Positions 42,538-51,481 are shown, numbered from the stretch's first letter. The stretch is 64,000 bases of DNA from Pseudarthrobacter enclensis (GCF_001457025.1 NZ_KQ758601.1:124001-188000); one strand, 5' to 3'. Numbers and translations: made by a program. The notes: a model not told the origin generated them from the sequence alone.

Positions 42538-42696
42538 ATGACCGAGAATCCCTTGCGCGACGAGCGTGCCCACCCCGAGTCCCCCGCCGAAGGCGATCCT
42601 GACGCCGACCCCACGGATGACATCAGGGCGCATGCGCAGGATCCAGCCGAGGGCGCGGACGTGCCCGACGAACCGGCGCCCGGCAAGGCCTCCTGA
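42538..42696 (+). CDS. Small acidic, disordered protein
   Basis: A 52-residue protein rich in Asp, Glu, Pro and Ala (PESPAEGDPDADPTDD), without hydrophobic core. ATG 42538 has GAGGAG at nine bases, a good site. It resembles in composition the proteins at 12714 and 59518. The 225 bases before it, back to 42313, show nothing recognisable. Function unknown. Confidence 0.55.
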   Translation: MTENPLRDERAHPESPAEGDPDADPTDDIRAHAQDPAEGADVPDEPAPGKAS

Positions 42697-42758
42697 ATCT
42701 TCCGGCGTCGGTTGAATTTCCGGCCACCCCTTGCATGCCACCACGACCCGCAGTATTT

Positions 42759-42772
42759 TTGAAACCATTCAA
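42759..42772. promoter_or_regulatory. LacI-type palindrome upstream of the exo-rhamnogalacturonan lyase
   Basis: TTGAAACCATTCAA has TTGAA/TTCAA arms and lies 67 bases before the chosen start. It resembles TTGGAACGTTTCAA upstream of the PL11 lyase, so one regulator may serve both. Confidence 0.45.
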
Positions 42773-42838
42773 GAAAGGGCTTTCCTGCGAGGTGCAGGGA
42801 CACTGTTGCGCGCCACGGAATCAGCGGGATTGGATGAC

Positions 42839-45502
42839 ATGACGGACAGCACCATGATCAGGTGGATCGACGGCGGGGCGCCGGCGGCAATCAGCGGCGG
42901 AACCACCTGGGGCATGCCGTTTGCGCGCGGCACCGTTCCCGCCGCCTCCGCGCTGCACGTCACCGATGCTGACGGAGCCGCGGTGCCAAGCCAGGCCTGG
43001 CCGCTGGCCACCTGGCCCGACGGATCACTGAAATGGGCCGGCCTTGCGCTGCCGGCCACGGACACGCCGTCGGCAGGCTACCGCGTGGCGTACGACGCCG
43101 GCGACGCACCGTCCGGCGGCGGCCTCCCGCCGTCGTCCGTTCCGCCAGCCGTTCCCGGCGCGCGGGTCAGCGTCACCGAAGGCGCGGAGACGGTCACCGT
43201 GGACACCGGGGTCCTGCAGATGGTTATCGGCCGCGGCGGCTCAACCCTGTTCAGCGAACTCATCCGCAATGGCCGCACCGTGGCACGGGACGCGCAGCTG
43301 GTCAGCCTCCTGCAGGACGGCGTTCCGGAAGAAGCGGGAACTGCCGTCCGCAACTCCTTCACCGGCGAAGTCACCGCAGTCGTGGTGGAACAGGACGGCC
43401 CGGTCCGGGCGGTGGTGCGGCTCGAAGGGCGGCACCGCCAAGACCGTGCCGGGGCCGCGGCGCGGAGCTGGCTGCCATTCGTGGTGCGGTTCTACTTCCA
43501 TGCCAACGCCCGCAGCGTGCGGATGGTGCACTCCTTCACCTGGGACGGTGACGCGGACCGCGACTTCCTGGCAGGGCTCGGCGTCCGCTTCACCGTGCCC
43601 CTGGAGGCCGAACTCCACAACCGGCACGTCCGGATAGCCGGAGCCGGCGGCGGCTTCCTTGCCGAAGCGGTCCGCGGCCTCACCGGGCTGCGCCGCGACC
43701 CGGGCGCGGAAGTACGGGCAGCCCAGGTTGCCGGTCACCCCACCCCGGACCCCTCATCATGGAACCCCGAGGTGTCCGGCCGGCTGGACCTGATACCCGC
43801 GTGGGGAGACTACACCCTCACGCAGCTCAACGCGGACGGCTTCGAACTGCGCAAACGGACCGCCCCGGGCCACGGTTGGGTGGGCATCCAGGGCGGCACC
43901 CGCTCCGGCGGCTTCTGTTCCCTCAGCGATACCGCCGGCGGACTCGGCGTGGGCGTCAAGGATTTCTGGCAGTCGTACCCCGGGCAGCTGGATATCCGTG
44001 GCGCTGCCGGCAGCGACGGTACGCTGACTGCCTGGCTCTACTCCCCCGAGGCCCAGCCGATGGACCTGCGGTTCTACCATGACGGGCTGGGACAGGACAC
44101 GTTCGAGGACCAGCTTGAGGGCTTGGAGATCACGTACGAGGACTACGAGCCCGGCTTCGGGGACCCCGCCGGGATCGCCCGCACGCATGAGTTAAATCTC
44201 TTTGCCTATGACGCCACACCGTCCACCGCGAACCTTGCCGCGGACGCCGCCGCCGCATCCGTTCCGGCACTGCTGCAGGCCAGCCCGGAATACCTGCATT
44301 CGGTCAACGTCTTTGGCGACTGGGCGCCGGTGGACCGCAGCACCCCGGCACGTGCACGGCTCGAGGACAGCCTGGATTTCCTCTTCGATTTCTATGCCGG
44401 GCAGGTGGAACAGCGCCGCTGGTACGGATTCTGGAACTACGGCGACGTCATGCACACCTACGACTTCGACAGGCACACGTGGCGCTACGACCTCGGCGGC
44501 TACGCCTGGGACAACTCGGAGCTCTCCCCGGACCTGTGGCTCTGGTATTCCTACCTTCGTACCGGCCGGGCGGACATCTTCCGGTTCGCCGAGGCCATGA
44601 CCCGGCACACGGGCGAGGTGGACGTCTACCACCTGGGTCGGTGGAAGGGCCTGGGCTCCCGGCACAACGTCCAGCACTGGGGCTGCAGCGCCAAGCAGCT
44701 GCGGATCAGCACCCCCGCCTACCGCCGCTTCCACTACTACCTGACCGCGGACGAACGCACCGGGGACCTGCTGACGGAATTGGTGGACAGCGACCAGAAC
44801 TTCCTGGGCCTGGACCCTGTCCGCAAGGTCCGCCCGGACGCAGCCACCTACCGGCCCAACCGCGGCGCCCTGGGGGTGGGACTGGGCACTGACTGGGGCT
44901 CGCTGGCCGCCACGTGGCTGACTGACTGGGAGCGCACCGGCAACCCGCGTTCCCGGGACCGGCTGCTGGGCACCATGGCGGACATTGGCGCGCTGAAGTA
45001 CGGCTTCTTGACCGGCGAGGCGCTGTACGACCTGGACGCAGGCCGGTTCGATACCGGCCGGGAGATGATCTCCGTTTCCCACCTCAGCGCCGTGTTCGGC
45101 CTGGTGGAGATCTGCAGCGAACTCATCGACCTGGTGGATGATCCCGGCTTTGAGCGCGCCTGGCTGCAGTACTGCCGGCTGTTCCTGGGCACCAAGGAGG
45201 AGCAGGTTGCCGAGGTGGGCGAACCGCTGGCGGGCATCTACCTCACCCAGGCCCACAGCAGGCTGACCGCGTACGCGGCGGCACGCCTGCAGGACCAGGG
45301 CCTCGCGGCCCGGGCCTGGGAGAGCTTCGCCGAAGGCGGAGAGCATCTGAATCACGAGTCGGCGTTCACGCTCCGCAGAATCGAACCGCCCTACGTGCTG
45401 CTGCCCGTGGATGAGGCGCCCACGGTGTCCACCAACGACGCGTCCCAGTTCGGCCTTGCGGTCATCCAGAACCTGGCGCTGGTGGGGGACCATTTGCGCT
45501 GA
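42839..45502 (+). CDS. Exo-rhamnogalacturonan lyase-like protein (PcRGLX/YetA, PL26 type)
   Basis: An 887-residue cytoplasmic protein without signal peptide. The order fits the PcRGLX/YetA family: an N-terminal RIFT-like beta barrel (IRWIDGGAPAAISGG, WPDGSLKWAGLAL), a central beta sandwich (FVVRFYFHANARSVRMVHSFTWDGD) and a C-terminal alpha/alpha toroid (WYGFWNYGDVMHTYD, WDNSELSPDLWLWYSY, SRHNVQHWGCSAKQ). Family members remove disaccharides from rhamnogalacturonan I ends, so it may act on oligomers imported after PL11 digestion. ATG 42839 is preferred, since a longer TTG start at 42731 would place the operator palindrome inside the gene. Confidence 0.83.
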   Translation: MTDSTMIRWIDGGAPAAISGGTTWGMPFARGTVPAASALHVTDADGAAVPSQAWPLATWPDGSLKWAGLALPATDTPSAGYRVAYDAGDAPSGGGLPPSSVPPAVPGARVSVTEGAETVTVDTGVLQMVIGRGGSTLFSELIRNGRTVARDAQLVSLLQDGVPEEAGTAVRNSFTGEVTAVVVEQDGPVRAVVRLEGRHRQDRAGAAARSWLPFVVRFYFHANARSVRMVHSFTWDGDADRDFLAGLGVRFTVPLEAELHNRHVRIAGAGGGFLAEAVRGLTGLRRDPGAEVRAAQVAGHPTPDPSSWNPEVSGRLDLIPAWGDYTLTQLNADGFELRKRTAPGHGWVGIQGGTRSGGFCSLSDTAGGLGVGVKDFWQSYPGQLDIRGAAGSDGTLTAWLYSPEAQPMDLRFYHDGLGQDTFEDQLEGLEITYEDYEPGFGDPAGIARTHELNLFAYDATPSTANLAADAAAASVPALLQASPEYLHSVNVFGDWAPVDRSTPARARLEDSLDFLFDFYAGQVEQRRWYGFWNYGDVMHTYDFDRHTWRYDLGGYAWDNSELSPDLWLWYSYLRTGRADIFRFAEAMTRHTGEVDVYHLGRWKGLGSRHNVQHWGCSAKQLRISTPAYRRFHYYLTADERTGDLLTELVDSDQNFLGLDPVRKVRPDAATYRPNRGALGVGLGTDWGSLAATWLTDWERTGNPRSRDRLLGTMADIGALKYGFLTGEALYDLDAGRFDTGREMISVSHLSAVFGLVEICSELIDLVDDPGFERAWLQYCRLFLGTKEEQVAEVGEPLAGIYLTQAHSRLTAYAAARLQDQGLAARAWESFAEGGEHLNHESAFTLRRIEPPYVLLPVDEAPTVSTNDASQFGLAVIQNLALVGDHLR

Positions 45503-45649
45503 TCCGGGTCACGGGCCGGTAACGGCGTTTTCGGCTGTGCAGAAGTTACCGAGTCGACGCCCTGGCCGTGTTTACAGCGGCTTTCGGCCCGCCATAGGGT
45601 GCTGCACCTAGCAAGGTTGATGGCGACCTTGGGAAGGGATTCGAGCACC

Positions 45650-46378
45650 ATGAAGAGCAAAATTGCCGCCGTGGCCCTGGCCGCCGCCAGCCTGTGCCTG
45701 GCCCTGCTGGTTGGCGGCCCCACCGCGGCCAATGCTGCGGATAAACCACTGATCGGCCTGACATTCGACGACGGCCCCTCCGTCCAGCGCACGGCCTTCG
45801 TCCTGGACGTCCTGAAGCAGAAAGGCGTGAAGGCCACGTTCTTCCTCCAGGGAAACCACGCGCAGCAGTACCCGGACCTCGTCCGACGGATCAAGGCCGA
45901 GGGGCATGTCATTGGCAACCACTCCTGGGACCACGCCAATTTCCCGGACCTTAACCAGACACGGCAGCGGCAGGAGGTGGACCGCACCAACGCGGCAATC
46001 AGCGCCATCACGGGCACGGCACCCAAGCTGATGCGGTTCCCGTTCGGCAACAGCACGTCCTACTCACTGAACTACATCCGGAGCATCGGCATGAGCGGCG
46101 GAATCCAGTGGCGCTGGCACGTGGGACAACCCGGTGACTTCGAATGCCCGGGCGCAGCGGGAGTGCAGAAATACATCCTGGACGAGGCAGCTCCCGGCGC
46201 CATCATCCTCCTCCACGACGGCAACGACGTCCTGTCCTGCCCGGCATCACAGTGGAACTACCTTGCGCGCACCATTGATGCACTGCGGGCCAAGGGCTAC
46301 GACTTCGGCGTGGTGGCACCCTCTGCCACGGCGGACCCGCTCAACGAGGGCTCCTACGGGGTGGTCGTGAAGCCCTGA
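45650..46378 (+). CDS. Secreted polysaccharide deacetylase (NodB/CE4)
   Basis: A 242-residue exported enzyme with a signal peptide (MKSKIAAVALAAASLCLALL, cut near residue 29). The NodB domain has TFDDGP (Asp 40, Asp 41), the metal-binding His 91 and His 95 in NHSWDHANF, RFPFG and LLHDGND with the catalytic His. The target may be peptidoglycan or chitin-like chains. RFPFG replaces the common RxPY/FG but keeps the Arg. ATG 45650 has AAGGGA some twelve bases upstream. Confidence 0.87.
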   Translation: MKSKIAAVALAAASLCLALLVGGPTAANAADKPLIGLTFDDGPSVQRTAFVLDVLKQKGVKATFFLQGNHAQQYPDLVRRIKAEGHVIGNHSWDHANFPDLNQTRQRQEVDRTNAAISAITGTAPKLMRFPFGNSTSYSLNYIRSIGMSGGIQWRWHVGQPGDFECPGAAGVQKYILDEAAPGAIILLHDGNDVLSCPASQWNYLARTIDALRAKGYDFGVVAPSATADPLNEGSYGVVVKP

Positions 46379-46402
46379 GGCGCCATTCGTACCCGCGTTT
46401 CC

Positions 46403-46460
46403 GACGGCGGCACCCGGCTTCTGTTCGCAGCAGGGCCGGGTGCCGCCGTCGCGCTTTTCC
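46403..46460 (+). terminator. Terminator of the polysaccharide deacetylase gene
   Basis: A perfect 16-bp stem (GACGGCGGCACCCGGC and its complement) around a 16-base loop, followed by GCGCTTTTCCC. Confidence 0.8.
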
Positions 46461-46568
46461 CGTTTCCCCCTCCCGCCCGGGGGTAGCAAGGTTCGCCGGC
46501 AGAAGGTAACTTAATAAGCATGCTGATGATTTTCCATCGGCTTCCGGTCACAGAGCAAAGGAGACGTT

Positions 46569-47576
46569 ATGAGCACGAAGGTGGAAAAACGCATTCTGGT
46601 GAACGTACCGGTCAGCACGGCCTACAACCAGTGGACCCAGTTCGAGGACTTCCCGCACTTCATGGGCGGCGTCAAGAGCGTCAAGCAGCTCAGCGACGAC
46701 AGGCTTGAATGGGTGGCGGAGATCGGCGGGATCCGCAGGCAGTGGGAGGCCAGGATCCTCGAGCAGGTACCGGACCGCAGGGTCGCCTGGGCCGCCACGG
46801 AAGGAGCCACCAACGCCGGCGCCGTCGACTTCGAGGACGTGGGCGGCGGCCAGACCTCCCTCCAGCTGACACTGGAGTACGAACCCGAGGGCCTCATCGA
46901 AAAGGTGGGCGACAAGCTCAACGTGGTGGACCGGCAGGCAGAGTCGGACCTCCAGAAGTTCAAGGAGTTCATCGAGGACGAGGGCTACGCCAGCGGCGCC
47001 TGGCGCGGCAGCGTGAACCCCGGCGCCTCGGTGGGGACGCCCGGCGTCGAGCATGCAGGGGCATCCCTTGGCGACTCCGGCAAGGCCGGCGTCTCCGGCA
47101 AAATGGCCGCCGGCGTGGGCGCAGCGGCTGTGGCCGGGGCGGCAGCAGCCATGGCGGCCGGCGGCAACCGGAACGAACCCGAGGTCGTGGAGGCAACACC
47201 GCACACCCCGGCTGTTCCCGCTGAACACGCCGTGCCGGTCGAGCCGCTCACGGCCGGTGCCACTACCGGCTCGGCTGAGGCCGGCACCGGGGTCACCGGC
47301 GCGGGTGTCACGGGCTCGGGTGTCACGGGCTCGGGTGTCACGGGCGCTGGAGCCGCAGGAACGACGGCGGCAGCCGGTTCCGACGGGTCCGTCGCCGATC
47401 TGGGTGATGACAGGATCGGGCACCCGTTTGACCAGACCAACGGGCTGGTGGACACCTCCGGCGAATCGGATGAAACCGCCGAGGGCGAGAACCTGAGCGC
47501 CGGTGAACGCCGCGAGGACGAGCGCCGGCCCGACGGCGGCATGCCGCCGGTGGGAGGCAACCTCGGCCAACACTGA
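46569..47576 (+). CDS. SRPBCC (START/polyketide cyclase-like) protein with low-complexity tail
   Basis: A 335-residue protein. Residues 1-~145 form an SRPBCC domain (VEKRILVNVPVSTAYNQWTQFEDFPHFM, GGQTSLQLTLEYEPEG), a fold that binds hydrophobic ligands. A Gly/Ala-rich stretch (~165-205, AAGVGAAAVAGAAAAMAAGG) might be membrane-active or flexible. A Gly-Val-Thr repeat and an acidic C-terminus (ESDETAEGENLSAGERREDER) follow. GGAGACGTT precedes the ATG. Related actinobacterial proteins are of unknown function and often stress-linked. Confidence 0.75.
   Translation: MSTKVEKRILVNVPVSTAYNQWTQFEDFPHFMGGVKSVKQLSDDRLEWVAEIGGIRRQWEARILEQVPDRRVAWAATEGATNAGAVDFEDVGGGQTSLQLTLEYEPEGLIEKVGDKLNVVDRQAESDLQKFKEFIEDEGYASGAWRGSVNPGASVGTPGVEHAGASLGDSGKAGVSGKMAAGVGAAAVAGAAAAMAAGGNRNEPEVVEATPHTPAVPAEHAVPVEPLTAGATTGSAEAGTGVTGAGVTGSGVTGSGVTGAGAAGTTAAAGSDGSVADLGDDRIGHPFDQTNGLVDTSGESDETAEGENLSAGERREDERRPDGGMPPVGGNLGQH
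47288..47347 (+). repeat. 15-bp tandem repeats coding Gly-Val-Thr-Gly-Ser/Ala
   Basis: GGGTGTCACGGGCTC occurs at 47303, 47318 and, with one change, 47333; a more degenerate copy precedes at 47288. The repeats are in frame and encode GVTGS/GVTGA units in the tail of the SRPBCC protein. Copy number may vary between strains. Confidence 0.8.
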
Positions 47577-47670
47577 GGGACCTGGCCGGCGCTGACGGAC
47601 CCCGGCCGGTCCCCGGCATCCGGGGCACCAAGCCCGGTGCCGCCGTCGGACGCTTCGGTCCCTGAAGGCC

Positions 47671-47710
47671 AAAGTGCCGCCCGCCCCTCCCCCGGGGCGG
47701 GCGGCACTTT
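47671..47710. terminator. Strong bidirectional terminator
   Basis: A perfect 17-bp stem from AAAGTGCCGCCCGCCCC to its complement, with a six-base loop. A/T runs at both ends of the stem suit termination in both directions between the convergent SRPBCC and PL11 genes. Confidence 0.85.
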
Positions 47711-47718
47711 GCTGCCTG

Positions 47719-49719
47719 CTACTTGTCGGTTCCTGCGTAGTAGACCGACGGGGCAGCGGGAGTCTCCATACCCACGCCGATGAAGAAGCTCGGGTGCGGG
47801 GGCTGGTTGTATCCCACGGTTTCCCGGGCCACACCGGTCCGGTACATGGGATCGTGCATCAGGGTCCGGAGGCGTACCTCGGTGGGTGCGGTGTTCGTGT
47901 AGATCCGCAGCTCGGTGCTGTCCGTGGACGGGTAGACGAGCTCTTCGCGCCAGTCGCCCAGCAGGTCGGCCTGCAGTGACGGGTTGCCCTTGGTGTGGTT
48001 GTTGGTGCGGGCGCCCGTGGCGGTCAGCAGCCGGTCGCTGGATTCGGTGTTCCAGTTCCACTTGGAGATGGTGGGCACGCCCATGCCGGCCTCGGCGTCG
48101 AACTCGTGGTCCACCACCTCGCGCAGGAGGTCACCGTCCCACCAGGCCATGAAGTTCGCGGCCGGGATCTTGTCGGAGATCCGCTCGCCCTTGGCGGACA
48201 TCAGGTAACCCACGGTGGAGTTCCAGGCGACATCCCCGCCCACGGCCCAGCTCTCGGAGCCGGGGAAGCGTGGATCGATGTCGCCGGTGGCACCCCGGCC
48301 GGTGTCCTTGAACGCAGGAATGCTCCACAGCACCTCGCCGGTGGCGGCGTCGCGGAAGGTGGCGCCGCGGTTGCCGCTCTGGCTCATGCTTTCGTGGACG
48401 GCGAAGGTTTCCAGGCCCGGGCGGGACGGGTCCAGGTCACCGGTATGGATCGCATCGCCGTGGCCCAGCTTGGTGTTGTAGAGCGGCTTGCCGTCGTCAT
48501 CAATGGTCATGGAGCCGAAGACGAACTCATCCTTGCCGTCGGAGTCTACGTCCGCGACGGACAGGTTGTGGTTGCCCTGGCCCTTGTATTCGGCGCCGGC
48601 AATGTCGGAGTCGAACGTCCAGCGCTTCACCAGCTTGCCGTCCACCAGGTCGTAGGTGACCAGGACGGTGCGGGTGTAGTAGCCGCGGCTGAACATCAGG
48701 GAGGGCTTTTCGCCGTCCAGGTAGGCAACACCGGCCAGGAACCGGTCCACCCGGTTGCCGTAGTTGTCGCCCCATGCAGCGACGCTGCCCCGCGGCGGGT
48801 CATAGGGAACAGTGTCCATGATGGTTCCGGTGGTGCCATTAAAGACCGTCAGGTACTCGGGTCCGGACAGGACGTAGCCAGCGCTGTTGCGGTAGTCCGC
48901 GGCGGCGTCGCCGATGACGGTGCCGGCTGCGTCAGTGGTGCCGTCCGCAGTCTTGAAGGAGACCTCGGCCTTGCCGTCGCCGTCGAAGTCGTAGGCCAGC
49001 ATCTGGGTGTAGTGGGCCCCGGCGCGGATGTTGCGGCCCAGGTCGATGCGCCAGAGCTTGGTGCCGTCCATCTTGTAGGCATCGACGTAGACGTTGCCCG
49101 TGAACCCGGATTTGGAGTTGTCCTGCGCGTTGGACGGGTTCCAAAGCTGGATGATCTCGTAGGCGCCGTCCCCGTCAAGGTCCGCCACGGTGGAGTCGTT
49201 GGCGCTGTAGGTGTAGGGCTTTCCGTCCTTGCTGATACCGCCTGCCGGCTTGTCCAGCTTGATGGCCAGGTAGTCCTGCGCCAGCGGGGTGAAGGCGGCG
49301 CTGAGCTTGTCCTGGCCGTTGCCGTTGCCCACCGTCTTGATGACGTACTTGGAGGCGGCCGTGCCGTCCGGGTCAACGTAGGTGGTGGTGCTGCGGATGG
49401 GCTCGACGGTGATCTGCACGCCGTCGCGGATGACGTGGAAGCCCACGCTGTCCTTGTCCAGGCCCAGCATCCGCCAGCCGAGGGTCACGCCTTGGTCCGT
49501 GAGGACTGCGACGGGTGCGCGGTCGAGCTTTTCCACCTGCCTCTTAAGGGTGGCTTTGCCGGCCTGTCCGGGGGCTCCGGACGGATCCGCCTGGGCCAGT
49601 GGGAGGCCGGTGAAGGCGAGCGCGGCGGCGGTCAACGAGGCGGCTGCCGCCGCGAGGGGTACTGCTTTCCGGGCTTTGCCGGCCGTGCGTTGGGGGGTGC
49701 GTTGCGGGTGATAAACCAA
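47719..49719 (-). CDS. Secreted rhamnogalacturonan lyase (PL11)
   Basis: Cleaves the rhamnose-galacturonate backbone of pectin rhamnogalacturonan I by beta-elimination. The 666-residue product has a signal peptide (AGKARKAVPL, then a hydrophobic core ending LPLAQA near residue 44), a fibronectin-like N-terminal domain and an eight-bladed propeller with calcium-type loops (DLDGDGAYEI, DFDGDGKAEV, DVDSDGKDEF, DLDPSRPG). The C-terminal motifs NNHTKGNPSLQADLLGDWREE and MHDPMYR are typical of YesW/YesX enzymes. TTG 49719 with AAGGAG eight bases upstream is the start. Two LacI-like operators lie upstream. Confidence 0.93.
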   Translation of the reverse strand: MVYHPQRTPQRTAGKARKAVPLAAAAASLTAAALAFTGLPLAQADPSGAPGQAGKATLKRQVEKLDRAPVAVLTDQGVTLGWRMLGLDKDSVGFHVIRDGVQITVEPIRSTTTYVDPDGTAASKYVIKTVGNGNGQDKLSAAFTPLAQDYLAIKLDKPAGGISKDGKPYTYSANDSTVADLDGDGAYEIIQLWNPSNAQDNSKSGFTGNVYVDAYKMDGTKLWRIDLGRNIRAGAHYTQMLAYDFDGDGKAEVSFKTADGTTDAAGTVIGDAAADYRNSAGYVLSGPEYLTVFNGTTGTIMDTVPYDPPRGSVAAWGDNYGNRVDRFLAGVAYLDGEKPSLMFSRGYYTRTVLVTYDLVDGKLVKRWTFDSDIAGAEYKGQGNHNLSVADVDSDGKDEFVFGSMTIDDDGKPLYNTKLGHGDAIHTGDLDPSRPGLETFAVHESMSQSGNRGATFRDAATGEVLWSIPAFKDTGRGATGDIDPRFPGSESWAVGGDVAWNSTVGYLMSAKGERISDKIPAANFMAWWDGDLLREVVDHEFDAEAGMGVPTISKWNWNTESSDRLLTATGARTNNHTKGNPSLQADLLGDWREELVYPSTDSTELRIYTNTAPTEVRLRTLMHDPMYRTGVARETVGYNQPPHPSFFIGVGMETPAAPSVYYAGTDK

Positions 49720-49767
49720 AAGAACATCTCCTTTGATGCGGCGGCAGCTGAGTCTGCCACTCGGTGC

Positions 49768-49781
49768 TTGGAACGTTTCAA
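49768..49781. promoter_or_regulatory. LacI-type operator 1 upstream of PL11
   Basis: TTGGAACGTTTCAA is palindromic except for one pair, with the CG centre usual for LacI/GalR operators, about 50 bases before the PL11 start. Confidence 0.5.
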
Positions 49782-49835
49782 TCAGGCCGTCGGCTTACCG
49801 CGTCATGGAGGTGGGCCGGAGTGGTGCTGCGTAAC

Positions 49836-49849
49836 TGAAAACGCTTTCT
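49836..49849. promoter_or_regulatory. LacI/CcpA-like operator 2 upstream of PL11
   Basis: TGAAAACGCTTTCT fits the LacI/CcpA-type pattern TGWAARCGYTWNCW. It lies 55-68 bases upstream of operator 1, so DNA looping or dual control is possible. The remaining bases of the 49720-50161 gap hold the repeat block and the terminator listed separately. Confidence 0.5.
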
Positions 49850-49952
49850 GCCCCTCTGGTTTATCAGCGCCCTCCAATCAGGGTCAAGGGTTTGGCCGAT
49901 ACTGATTGGGAGAATTTGTTCCATTACGTTCACTTAGCCGCCGTGACGTGTG

Positions 49953-50088
49953 CTCTCTGCTGGCCCCTAAAGCCCGAACCCTCTCTCACATATGCCCCCT
50001 AAATTCCGAACCCTCTCTCACATATGCCCCCTCAAATCCAAACGCCCGCTCACTTGTCGTCGGTCATAACGAAACGCCCGCTCACCTC
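49953..50088. repeat. Degenerate 32-bp tandem repeats in the PL11-MFS intergenic region
   Basis: Units of exactly 32 bases start at 49981, 50013 and 50045, with a 28-base unit before (49953) and the start of another at 50077. Units 49981 and 50013 share an identical stretch of 26 bases ending CATATGCCCCCT; units 50045 and 50077 share CCCGCTCAC. Each unit ends in a GAAnC-like box. On the minus strand the motif reads AGGGGGCATATGTGAGAGAG. No unique spacers separate them, so this is not CRISPR. Confidence 0.75.
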
Positions 50089-50120
50089 TGCCTCCCGAGG
50101 GAGGAAGGTGGGCGGGCGTT
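50073..50120 (-). terminator. Terminator of the MFS gene
   Basis: A long stem (AACGCCCGC...CCTCCC with GGGAGG...GCGGGCGTT) lies 42 bases after the MFS stop in the direction of transcription and is followed by TTTCGTT. It overlaps the end of the 32-bp repeat block. Confidence 0.7.
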
Positions 50121-50161
50121 CCCGGTCTCGAGGTACGTCCGGCGGGCGTCGCCGGGTGCAG

Positions 50162-51481
50162 TTACCTGATCCCGCGGACCTTCACCCCCGCGGCCAGGGC
50201 CACCAGGCTGATGATGGCCACGACGCCCAGGTAGTAGCCCGGGGCCACTGCCTGCCCGGTCTGCTGCACCAGGAAGGCGGCGATCATGGGAGTGAAACCA
50301 CCGAAGGCCACCACTGCTGTGTTGTAGCTGAAGGACAACCCGGTGGCGCGGGTCCGCGGGTCGAAGGCATCCGACATCACGGACGGCAGCGCACCGAAGT
50401 AGGCGGCCTTGAGCAGGCCCAGGATGGTCATCACCAGCGCGAGGACCAGGAAGGACTTGGCGCTGATGACCCACAGGAAGAGCGGTACGACGGCGAGCAG
50501 CAGCACCACCACGGTCGGCACCATGATGTTCATCCGGCCGTACTTGTCCGAGAGGTGCCCCACCACCGGGGTTCCGAAGGTCAGGATGACGCCGGTGATG
50601 ATCAGCGAGGTAAAGGAGATTCCCGGCTCCAGTCCGAGTTCCTTGATGGCGAAGGTGGGCATGTACTGCAGGATGAAGTTCAGCGCAGTGGAGACGGCCA
50701 AGGCACCACCCGCCAGCAGCATGCCCGTTTTTTGCGTTGCAAAGACGTCCCGGACGGGTGAGTGCTTGTGCTCCGCAGGCCGGACCACCGGAACTTCCTG
50801 CATCTCCCGGCGGATAAGGAAGCCGGCAGGGCCTACCAGCAGGCCGAAGAGGAACGGGATGCGCCAGCCCCATTCGGTCATCTGGGCGTCGGTGAGGACG
50901 GTGGTCAGCACGGCCACGAAGATGGCGGCCAGGAGGCTGCCAAGCCCTTGGCTGGCAAACTGGAAGCTGCCCAGGAAGCCCTTGCGCTTGCCGTTCTGGG
51001 CGATGAGGTAGGCCGTGGCGGCGCCGAATTCGCCGCCGGCCGAGAAGCCCTGGATGAGCCGCGCGAGCACGATGCCGATCGGGGCCAGGATCCCGATGGT
51101 TCCGTAGTTGGGCATGAACGCCAGCAGGGCCGTGCCCAGCACCATCAGCCGGATGGTTACGGTGAGGCCCTTCTTGAGCCCGTGCCGGTCTGCAAACGAC
51201 CCCAGCACCAGCCCGCCCAGCGGCCGAATGAGGTAGGAGACTCCGAAAACAGCGAACGCCTGGATGAGTTCCACCCCGGGATCGTTGCTGGGGAAAAAGT
51301 TCCGGCCGATGTAAATGGCCAGCAGGGCGTAAATGGCAATGTCGAACCATTCAAGGGCGTTGCCGATGGTGGCGGCGACGATCCCGCGGGTGGCCGCCGC
51401 GGACGGGGGGACTGCTTGCGGCGCATCCGCCGGTCCCAGCGGGCGGGCCGTGGACTGCTTCTGTTGCTGCGGGGTGCTCAT
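50162..51481 (-). CDS. MFS transporter, metabolite:H+ symporter (MHS) type
   Basis: A 439-residue secondary transporter with 12 predicted helices. The MHS signature is present: GNALEWFDIAIYALLAIYIGRNFF near the N-terminus, RPLGGLVLGSFADRHGLKKGL in loop 2-3, RLIQGFSAGGEFGAATAYL, and HLSDKYGRMN in the second half. Members carry shikimate, proline/betaine, citrate or aromatic acids. It lies 14 bases after the M20 peptidase gene in the same direction, so the substrate may be related to a dipeptide or amino acid derivative. ATG has GGAG upstream. Confidence 0.9.
   Translation of the reverse strand: MSTPQQQKQSTARPLGPADAPQAVPPSAAATRGIVAATIGNALEWFDIAIYALLAIYIGRNFFPSNDPGVELIQAFAVFGVSYLIRPLGGLVLGSFADRHGLKKGLTVTIRLMVLGTALLAFMPNYGTIGILAPIGIVLARLIQGFSAGGEFGAATAYLIAQNGKRKGFLGSFQFASQGLGSLLAAIFVAVLTTVLTDAQMTEWGWRIPFLFGLLVGPAGFLIRREMQEVPVVRPAEHKHSPVRDVFATQKTGMLLAGGALAVSTALNFILQYMPTFAIKELGLEPGISFTSLIITGVILTFGTPVVGHLSDKYGRMNIMVPTVVVLLLAVVPLFLWVISAKSFLVLALVMTILGLLKAAYFGALPSVMSDAFDPRTRATGLSFSYNTAVVAFGGFTPMIAAFLVQQTGQAVAPGYYLGVVAIISLVALAAGVKVRGIR

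Noticed and set aside
49953..50088. CRISPR array
   Set aside because: Units are directly adjacent with no unique spacers, diverge strongly, and no cas gene is present.
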